From assembly GCA_050954505.1 (NCBI GenBank), contig JBPBPY010000358.1, positions 1-5,735 of the forward strand: a stretch of 5,735 nucleotides of DNA, written 5' to 3'. The notes under the pieces were generated by a model, which was not told the DNA's origin, searched no databases, and was given only the letters and a program-made list of their open reading frames with translations. The translations under genes and the position numbers were made by a program. The stretch is from JAQGMO01 sp050954505. Its GTDB lineage: Bacteria; Pseudomonadota; Gammaproteobacteria; Burkholderiales; Burkholderiaceae_D. This document shows, in pieces, positions 1-3,907 of this stretch (its first letter is position 1; each line of letters begins with the position of its first letter).

Positions 1-432
1 CTGATCGATGTGCTCGATGAATTCCTGCGCCATCCCGAAGCGTTCAAGCTGGAAGTCCCGGCCGGCGCAGAAAAAAGCACGCTGCCGGCTGAACTGTTTG
101 CGCAGGCAAAGGAAATCATCGAACGCAATAACGAGTCGGAGATGAGAAAGCTGGTTGATCTGCATGCAGCAAGACACGTCAATCTGTTCGACCCGGTGAA
201 CAACCTGTTCCAACGCGCGGTGCAAGAGAAAAAGTTTTTTGCCGTGGAAGCCATCGTGAAGAACGCCATCAGCACGGAAGACAGGACGACCTTCGATCTG
301 TGCCTGAAGACGCCGGGTTTCACGCCAAGGCATTCCGGTATTGACGGTGATGACGGCAGCCGGTCGGCCTATGGCTATGCGACGTCGCTGGAGAAATGGG
401 ACATGCTGGCCATGTTTCCCCTGTCGAATTGA
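1..432 (+). CDS. 3' part of a hypothetical protein, possibly helical-repeat
   Basis: I do not recognise this protein. The frame is open from base 1 (Leu-Ile-Asp precede the first possible start, a GTG at 10), and no ribosome binding site fits that GTG, so the gene most likely begins left of the window. About 143 codons are visible, ending in TGA. The product is soluble, with no signal peptide or membrane segment. It is mostly helical and charged for its first two thirds. The stretch NLFQRAVQEKKFFAVEAIV resembles a helix pair of ankyrin-like or similar solenoid repeats, but no repeat can be proven. The C-terminal third is Gly/Asp/Ser-rich and ends MFPLSN. It uses more A/T-rich codons (runs of aaa, gaa, aat) than the genes to its right, which may mean a different origin. 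Nothing links it to the zinc genes downstream. Confidence 0.6.
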   Translation: MIDVLDEFLRHPEAFKLEVPAGAEKSTLPAELFAQAKEIIERNNESEMRKLVDLHAARHVNLFDPVNNLFQRAVQEKKFFAVEAIVKNAISTEDRTTFDLCLKTPGFTPRHSGIDGDDGSRSAYGYATSLEKWDMLAMFPLSN

Positions 433-556
433 GACCCCGCCAAGGAGCTCGGTGAGGAATGGATCGGGGTATGACCGTAGTCTTGATGAGGCCTTGACAA
501 GGTCTGACCGGGCAGCGTTGCCGGCTACCCGGCTGGGTTGGACCGGCAGTGCGCTT
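433..556. other. Intergenic stretch between the hypothetical gene and the zur promoter
   Basis: No convincing gene. A 12-codon ATG frame (459-497) sits too close to its GAGG to be persuasive. Small inverted repeats are present: CCTTG-A-CAAGG at 492-502 and GCCGG-CTAC-CCGGC at 520-533. Neither is followed by a T run, so no intrinsic terminator is called for the upstream gene. A perfect TTGACA at 494-499 has no matching -10 at 16-18 bases. Confidence 0.5.
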
Positions 557-586
557 TTGCAACCCAATTGCAATTTACGGCATAAT
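557..586 (+). promoter_or_regulatory. Putative sigma-70 promoter of zur
   Basis: TTGCAA (557-562, 4 of 6 to the -35 consensus) and CATAAT (581-586, 5 of 6 to the -10 consensus) are separated by 18 bases. Transcription would start near 593, about 34 bases before the zur start codon. The -35 and the first half of the spacer are covered by the dyad at 558-572, the arrangement expected for repression by steric block, including self-repression by the encoded regulator. No start site has been mapped, so this is inferred. Confidence 0.45.
558..572. promoter_or_regulatory. Candidate Zur operator, copy 1 (TGCAACCCAATTGCA)
   Basis: Imperfect dyad TGCAAC-CCA-ATTGCA, flanked by T-rich and A/T-rich bases. 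The outer TGCAA/TTGCA arms are exact inverted repeats. It differs from the dyad at 3057-3071 at only two of 15 positions. It overlaps the putative -35 of the regulator gene. Fur-family dimers bind A/T-flanked dyads of this size, so assignment to Zur is reasonable but rests on position and recurrence, not on a verified motif match. Confidence 0.5.
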
Positions 587-626
587 GACCTTCTGCATTT
601 CGCCGTCAATTTCAAGGAGTGGTTGC

Positions 627-1196
627 ATGAGCAGCAAAGCCCGGTCAGCGGCGCCCCTATCGAGTCATGACGCCTTGCTCAGCCAGGCCAGCGCTGCGGC
701 GCTGGCCGAGGCGCGCTTGCGTGAAGCGGGCGTGCGCGTGACCGATGCACGCGTCAAGGTCCTGGCCGCCTTGCTGGAAGCGCCCAGCGCCAGTTCACAT
801 CAGGACATGCAGGAATTGTTTGCCGACATGGACCGGGTAACGTTGTACCGAGCGCTCGACTGCCTGACTGAAGCCAGCCTGGCGCACAAGATTGCCGGCG
901 ACGACAGGGTGTTTCGCTACAGCCCGGGAACCGAGATGGCAGGCGAAGGCGAACGCCGCGGGCCGCAGGCGCAGGGCACGGGGCACCAGCACGGCCACTT
1001 CAAATGCACCGCTTGCGCGCGTGTCTTCTGTCTCGATGGCGATGCCCTGTGGCCTGGCAACAGCCAGGCGCAAACGCCCACGCCGGGCATGCGCCAGCAA
1101 TTGCAAAGCGTGGTGCAGGACACGCTTGGCAAGGGATTCAAGGCCCACGATATCGAACTGACCATCAAGGGCTGGTGCGCCGACTGTTCGCGCTGA
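627..1196 (+). CDS. zur: Fur-family metalloregulator, probably Zur (zinc uptake repressor)
   Basis: Cytoplasmic DNA-binding repressor, 189 aa. With zinc bound, Zur dimers shut off zinc-uptake genes. The start is ATG 627, with AAGGAG at 614-619 seven bases upstream; an earlier in-frame ATG (549) lies in the promoter and has no such site. Residues 26-98 form the winged-helix domain, with recognition helix DRVTLYRALDCL (69-80) and His87 in the wing-hinge metal region. The dimerisation domain has a HQHGHFKC motif (His120, His122, His124) and two structural CxxC pairs, Cys127/Cys130 and Cys184/Cys187, as in most Fur, Zur and PerR proteins. A Gly/Glu/Arg-rich linker (about 100-119) and a roughly 25-residue N-terminal tail make it longer than the usual 140-170 aa. 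Zur is preferred over Fur or PerR because the downstream genes are a COG0523 GTPase, a zinc-free DksA and a ZnuD-like receptor. Family is near certain; metal is inferred. Confidence 0.85.
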   Translation: MSSKARSAAPLSSHDALLSQASAAALAEARLREAGVRVTDARVKVLAALLEAPSASSHQDMQELFADMDRVTLYRALDCLTEASLAHKIAGDDRVFRYSPGTEMAGEGERRGPQAQGTGHQHGHFKCTACARVFCLDGDALWPGNSQAQTPTPGMRQQLQSVVQDTLGKGFKAHDIELTIKGWCADCSR

Positions 1197-1346
1197 CTGT
1201 TCGAATTTACCATTTGCATGAACGGTGCAGCGACTGCACGCTTGCCCTGACCATCGACTGCATCCATCAACCTTACCGATCGACCGCGCGCACCGGTTCC
1301 CCAGTAAGCCAGGCGCGCCGGCATCGACCTATCGACAGGAACTCCC
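1197..1346. other. zur-GTPase intergenic region
   Basis: No terminator hairpin with a T run and no clear promoter hexamer pair are visible, so read-through from zur into the GTPase is possible. The region holds four TGCA words between 1215 and 1262, including the pair described under 1215-1239. The GTPase ribosome binding site, CAGGA at 1336-1340, closes the gap. Confidence 0.5.
1215..1239. promoter_or_regulatory. Possible weak regulatory site: TGCA-N7-TGCA plus a 6-3-6 dyad
   Basis: TGCA at 1215-1218 and 1226-1229 have the same seven-base spacing as in the dyads at 558 and 3057, but the centre (TGAACGG) does not match them. Overlapping this is a perfect inverted repeat, GTGCAG-CGA-CTGCAC (1225-1239). 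Either could be an operator for the GTPase gene. The first is degenerate and the second has a different arm sequence, so this is tentative. Confidence 0.25.
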
Positions 1347-2453
1347 ATGGCATTGATTCCCGCAACCATCCTGACCGGATTTCTCGGCGCCGGCAAGACC
1401 ACGCTGCTCAACCGTGTGCTGCGCGAACCGCACGGCTTGCGCATTGCCGTGATCGAAAACGAATTCGGCCAGGAAAATATCGACAATGAAATCCTGCTGC
1501 AGGACAGTTTCGAGCAAATCATCGAGATGAACAATGGCTGCATCTGCTGCACCGTGCGCGGCGACCTGATCACGGCACTGTCGTCGCTGGCGCGCCAGCG
1601 CAACGAAGGCAAGCTGGTGTTCGACCGGGTGATCATCGAAACCACCGGGCTGGCCAATCCGGGACCCGTGGCGCAAACATTTTTCATGGATGAGGAGGTG
1701 GCCACCCACTTCCTGCTCGACGCCATCATTACCGTGGTCGACGCCAAGCATGCCATGGCACAGCTCGACGAAAATGAAGAGGCCCAGCGCCAGGTCGGCT
1801 TTGCCGACCGCCTGCTGCTGTCGAAAACCGACCTCGCCGACGCCGGCACCGTGCAGCGCCTGACGACCCGCTTGAAACGGCTCAATCCGCGTGCGCCCAT
1901 TGTGCGCATCGACCCGGCCAGCAGTCCGCTGGCCGACGTGCTCGACATCCGCGGCTTCAACCTGAATGAAAAGCTGGAGATCGATCCCGACTTTCTGGCC
2001 GAGCTCGATGCGGCAGAGGCGGCCCGCCATGCAGCGGCGCATGCGCATGGCCATGGCGAAGGCCACCGCCACGGCGCCGACTGCGCAGCGGATTGCGGCC
2101 ACGAGAGCGCCCATGGCCAGCACGTTCACACGCATGCGGCGGCCGGCGGCCATACCGATGAAATCGCCGCCTTCGTCTTTCGCAGCGAACGGCCGTTCGA
2201 CAGCGCCCGGCTCGATGAATTCCTCGGCAGCATGGTGCAGGTTTACGGCCCGCGCATGTTGCGGTATAAAGGCGTCCTGCTGATGAAAGACGCGGATCGC
2301 AAAGTGATTTTCCAGGGCGTGCATCAAATGATGGGCTCCGATATCGGTGCAAAATGGGCCGACGGCGAAGTCCGTGGCAGTAAAATGGTTTTTATCGGCA
2401 AGAATCTACCGGAAAGCATTTTTATTCTCGGACTCGAACAATGTTTGGTATAA
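1347..2453 (+). CDS. COG0523 / CobW-family G3E GTPase, putative zinc metallochaperone
   Basis: Cytoplasmic P-loop GTPase of the G3E family, 368 aa, full length. The best studied zinc-linked COG0523 members (ZigA, YciC/ZagA, ZNG1) are made in zinc deficiency and pass zinc to client proteins. Seen here: Walker A GFLGAGKTT (11-19); the metal-site motif GCICC (64-68), the COG0523 hallmark CxCC; switch II/Walker B region IIETTGLANPGP (96-107); base-recognition motif SKTD (159-162) in place of NKxD; and a CobW C-terminal domain from about 273 to 366. Between the domains, residues 228-269 carry 12 His and 2 Cys (Cys246, Cys250), a flexible metal-binding linker. The start is ATG 1347 with CAGGA six bases upstream; this places the P-loop at residue 11, as is normal for the family. 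The preceding zur gene and following zinc-free dksA argue for zinc rather than cobalt (CobW itself) or nickel. The exact client is unknown, so no gene symbol is given. Confidence 0.88.
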   Translation: MALIPATILTGFLGAGKTTLLNRVLREPHGLRIAVIENEFGQENIDNEILLQDSFEQIIEMNNGCICCTVRGDLITALSSLARQRNEGKLVFDRVIIETTGLANPGPVAQTFFMDEEVATHFLLDAIITVVDAKHAMAQLDENEEAQRQVGFADRLLLSKTDLADAGTVQRLTTRLKRLNPRAPIVRIDPASSPLADVLDIRGFNLNEKLEIDPDFLAELDAAEAARHAAAHAHGHGEGHRHGADCAADCGHESAHGQHVHTHAAAGGHTDEIAAFVFRSERPFDSARLDEFLGSMVQVYGPRMLRYKGVLLMKDADRKVIFQGVHQMMGSDIGAKWADGEVRGSKMVFIGKNLPESIFILGLEQCLV

Positions 2454-2454
2454 A
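2446..2454 (+). promoter_or_regulatory. Possible extended -10 promoter for dksA
   Basis: TGG-TATAAA is an extended -10 (TGN followed by five of six consensus bases) that spans the last codons of the GTPase gene. No good -35 lies 17 bases upstream, which extended -10 promoters tolerate. A start near 2461 would give dksA a leader of about 85 bases. TGCA words at 2468 and 2480 fall just past that start, with N8 rather than N7 spacing. Confidence 0.35.
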
Positions 2455-2544
2455 CTGTGGTGGCTTTTGCAAGAGGCACTGCAGTCGGGCACCGCATGAA
2501 TCAAAGTGAAAATTGAAAAACCCGCAGTTTCGAAGGTGAGCGAA

Positions 2545-3000
2545 GTGGCAACCAAAACATCCAAACCTACCCCGACCGGCGCAGCCGACGAGGCACTGAT
2601 CTCCGAAGCGCAACTTCTCAAGATGGGCGAGAAGGATTACATGAACGCGGCGCAACTGGCCTTTTTCAAGGCCCGTCTGCAGCAGCTGGAAAAAGACTTG
2701 CTCAAGAATGCCGGTGAAACCACCGAGCACTTGCGCGAAACCGTGCTGGTGCCGGACCCGGCCGATCGCGCCACGATCGAGGAAGAGCATGCACTCGAAC
2801 TGCGCACGCGCGACCGCGAACGCAAGCTGCTCAAGAAAGTCCAGCAATCGATCGCTAGTATCGACGGCGGCGAATATGGCTGGTGCGAAGAGACCGGCGA
2901 ACCGATCGGCATCCCGCGCCTGCTGGCACGGCCAACGGCCACCCTGTCGCTGGAAGCGCAACAACGGCGCGAACTCAAGCAAAAGCTGTACGGCGACTGA
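2545..3000 (+). CDS. dksA: RNA polymerase-binding transcription factor DksA, one-cysteine form
   Basis: DksA enters the RNA polymerase secondary channel and, with ppGpp, represses rRNA promoters and activates amino-acid biosynthesis promoters. The GTG at 2545 is chosen because AAGGTGAG (2533-2540) precedes it. It also yields a 151-residue protein whose landmarks fall at E. coli positions: coiled-coil tip Asp71, Asp74, Ala76 (DPADRA) and the first finger residue Cys114. Upstream in-frame GTGs exist at 2536 and 2506; the latter would give 164 aa and lacks a good ribosome binding site. The coiled coil spans about 35-107 and includes ELRTRDRERKLLKK. The C-terminal finger has Cys114, Thr117, Ser135 and Ala138 where E. 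coli has four Cys, so it cannot bind zinc in the classical way. Such forms are known: P. aeruginosa DksA2 works without zinc, and one-Cys DksA is common in alpha- and betaproteobacteria. It lies 91 bases after the GTPase gene and ends at a terminator. Confidence 0.92.
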   Translation: MATKTSKPTPTGAADEALISEAQLLKMGEKDYMNAAQLAFFKARLQQLEKDLLKNAGETTEHLRETVLVPDPADRATIEEEHALELRTRDRERKLLKKVQQSIASIDGGEYGWCEETGEPIGIPRLLARPTATLSLEAQQRRELKQKLYGD

Positions 3001-3012
3001 GACAAGTTGAAA

Positions 3013-3047
3013 AAACGTGCGGCGCAGTTGCCCGCACGTTTCGTTTT
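3013..3047 (+). terminator. Intrinsic terminator after dksA
   Basis: Perfect 10-bp stem AAACGTGCGG (3013-3022) with CCGCACGTTT (3032-3041), loop of 9 bases, followed by CG and TTTT (3044-3047). It begins 13 bases past the dksA stop codon. The A-rich 5' flank also suits a bidirectional terminator, though no opposing gene is seen. Confidence 0.8.
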
Positions 3048-3057
3048 CCCGTAAAAT
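3028..3057 (+). promoter_or_regulatory. Putative promoter for the repeat leader and downstream exported protein / receptor
   Basis: TTGCCC (3028-3033, 4 of 6) and TAAAAT (3052-3057, 5 of 6) are separated by 18 bases. The -35 would lie within the loop and 3' arm of the dksA terminator. The expected start (about 3064) falls at the centre of the dyad 3057-3071, an ideal place for repression. Alone the -35 is weak; the case rests on the -10 and the operator-like site. Confidence 0.4.
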
Positions 3058-3071
3058 GCAACCAAGTTGCA
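3057..3071. promoter_or_regulatory. Candidate Zur operator, copy 2 (TGCAACCAAGTTGCA)
   Basis: Perfect inverted repeat TGCAAC-CAA-GTTGCA in an A-rich setting. It matches copy 1 at 558-572 in 13 of 15 positions and lies where transcription would start from the promoter at 3028-3057. It is the first signal after the dksA terminator, so it would control the genes to its right. Zur is the natural candidate, since its gene carries the other copy. Confidence 0.55.
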
Positions 3072-3110
3072 AAAAATAGCGTCAAGGTTTCATTGGCGTT
3101 TTGTGCCGTC

Positions 3111-3190
3111 GTGCTTCTCGATATGTGCTTCTTGATACGTACTTCTTGATACGTACTTCTTGATATGTGCTTCTCGATACGTGCTCCGAT
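3111..3190. repeat. 14-bp tandem repeat, five full copies plus a degenerate sixth
   Basis: Five head-to-tail units fill 3111-3180, consensus GTRCTTCTYGATAY, each within three substitutions of its neighbours. A shortened unit, GTGCTCCGAT, follows at 3181-3190. Copies 3 and 4 differ only in the last base. The unit length is not a multiple of three, there is no plausible gene across it, and reading frames on either strand lack family features, so it is taken as non-coding. It lies in the presumed 5' leader of the small exported protein, between the operator-like dyad and the start codon. Confidence 0.9.
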
Positions 3191-3199
3191 TCCCCGACT

Positions 3200-3231
3200 C
3201 CTGATTTCCTGATTTCCCGATTTCCTGATCC
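3200..3231. repeat. 8-bp tandem repeat, four copies
   Basis: Four units, CCTGATTT, CCTGATTT, CCCGATTT and CCTGATCC, follow directly, with two more degenerate CCGA-type units before them (3186-3199). The YGAT core is shared with the 14-bp repeat, suggesting one array arose from or merged with the other by slippage. It ends 11 bases before the ATG of the next gene and so takes the place of a recognisable ribosome binding site. Confidence 0.8.
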
Positions 3232-3242
3232 CAGCGCCGCAC

Positions 3243-3647
3243 ATGCATTGCTTCCGTCGCCCTTCCCACACATCCCGCAGGCTGCTTCTGGTCCTGCTGG
3301 CGGGTATCGTGCTGATGGTGCAGTCGCTAGGTCTGCTGCACGGCATCGTTCACGCTGGCGCCGGCCGTGCTGCACCCAGGGCCGGCGCTGTCATTGCGGC
3401 GCCGGCGCTTGGCGCCTTTGCCAGCGGGCTGGAAACCCTGTTTGCTCCCGACCAGCCAAACCACCCGTCCGCGCATCACTCCTGCCTGGCCTTCGATGCC
3501 CTGAGCGCACCAGCTGTCCTGCACACGCCGCAGTTTGCGCTTGCGGTGCTGGAGATGCGCCATTGCCCGGCTGCCCGGCTGGCCTTTTCTTCCTGGCACG
3601 CGCCGTTCCATCAGCATTTTTCCTCACGGGCTCCGCCCCGTAACTGA
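3243..3647 (+). CDS. Small exported His-rich protein, DUF2946-like
   Basis: A 134-aa protein with a clear Sec signal peptide: basic N-terminus (Arg5, Arg6, Arg12, Arg13), hydrophobic core 14-32 and a likely cut after His-Ala at 37-38. The mature part is Ala/Pro-rich, then holds metal-type clusters: His74, His78, His79, Cys81; His107, Cys108; His119, His123, His125. The tail reads SSRAPPRN. This build (short signal-bearing protein, HxxHHxC-like centre, RAPP end) recalls the DUF2946 family and relatives that often precede TonB-dependent metal receptors in Burkholderiales; the family call is from memory and uncertain. Its place before a ZnuD-like receptor and after a Zur-like operator suggests a periplasmic or inner-membrane zinc-binding role. 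No good ribosome binding site is visible before ATG 3243, and no later start preserves the signal peptide. Function is unknown. Confidence 0.65.
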   Translation: MHCFRRPSHTSRRLLLVLLAGIVLMVQSLGLLHGIVHAGAGRAAPRAGAVIAAPALGAFASGLETLFAPDQPNHPSAHHSCLAFDALSAPAVLHTPQFALAVLEMRHCPAARLAFSSWHAPFHQHFSSRAPPRN

Positions 3648-3717
3648 GCGCCCTGGCCTGGCTGTCGCGGCCGTCCCTGTCTGCAAGCTGCCTTCCCATG
3701 AATGCGGCGCTGCAGTG

Positions 3718-3731
3718 CACGACGCGTCGTG
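3718..3731. promoter_or_regulatory. Perfect 14-bp palindrome CACGACGCGTCGTG
   Basis: A fully self-complementary sequence with no spacer, lying 176 bases before the receptor start codon. A zero-loop palindrome suits binding by a symmetric protein dimer better than an RNA hairpin. It does not resemble the dyads at 558 and 3057, so a different regulator, or chance in GC-rich DNA, must be considered. Confidence 0.3.
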
Positions 3732-3856
3732 TTCAGCCATCACCTGTGGGCAAACCGACAATCTCCCTCCCGGCACGCCGTGCGCCGGCCCGGCACAATG
3801 CCGCGGCCGTCATCTGGCGGGTCGGCTATCGTTGCCCCTGACTTGTCGTCCACTTC

Positions 3857-3871
3857 CGATGCTGCGCATCG
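3857..3871. promoter_or_regulatory. 6-3-6 dyad CGATGC-TGC-GCATCG in the receptor leader
   Basis: Perfect 6-bp arms around a 3-base centre, ending 36 bases before the receptor ATG. As RNA it would form a short, tight stem close to the ribosome binding site; as DNA it has the same 15-bp geometry as the dyad at 3057, though a different sequence. Role unknown. Confidence 0.25.
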
Positions 3872-3907
3872 ATGGCCAAGTCAACGCCCAGTTTTCCAGG
3901 AATGACC

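Larger units (their letters stand above)
3648..3907. other. 260-base leader upstream of the TonB-dependent receptor
   Basis: No persuasive gene: an ATG frame at 3702-3905 gives an Arg/Ser-rich, feature-free 67-residue product and is treated as chance. No intrinsic terminator follows the small exported gene, so the receptor may be co-transcribed with it. The stretch holds a 14-bp palindrome (3718-3731), the direct repeat CCCGGCAC (3769-3776 and 3789-3796), the small hairpin CGGCA-CAA-TGCCG (3791-3803), and a 6-3-6 dyad (3857-3871). No TGCAAC-type dyad is present here. Confidence 0.5.

Noticed and set aside
491..545. tRNA-like or terminator-like folding between the first gene and zur
   Set aside because: Stems are only about five bases, do not assemble into a cloverleaf with a T-loop consensus, and no T run follows.
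917..1960. Long minus-strand open frame (347 codons) opposite zur and the GTPase gene
   Set aside because: It lies antisense to two clearly recognised proteins, is Ser/Arg-rich with no family features, and is explained by GC-rich codon bias.
1329..2327. Minus-strand open frame of 332 codons inside the GTPase gene
   Set aside because: Fully antisense to a complete COG0523 protein with all motifs intact; the His/Ala-rich appearance mirrors the plus-strand codons.
2506..2544. Longer dksA start at GTG 2506
   Set aside because: No suitable ribosome binding site; the start at 2545 has AAGGTGAG and gives the usual 151-residue length with E. coli-like residue numbering. It cannot be fully excluded.
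2422..3072. Minus-strand open frame of 216 codons opposite dksA
   Set aside because: Antisense shadow of dksA, and it would run through the dksA terminator; no ribosome binding site or motif supports it.
3111..3231. CRISPR array
   Set aside because: The units are 14 and 8 bp and lie head to tail without spacers, and no cas gene is near.
2975..3375. Minus-strand frames across the tandem repeats giving repeated ISRSTYQEV-like peptides
   Set aside because: The peptide repeat simply follows from the 14-bp DNA repeat read in shifting frames; two overlapping frames give similar peptides and neither has a start signal or known relation.
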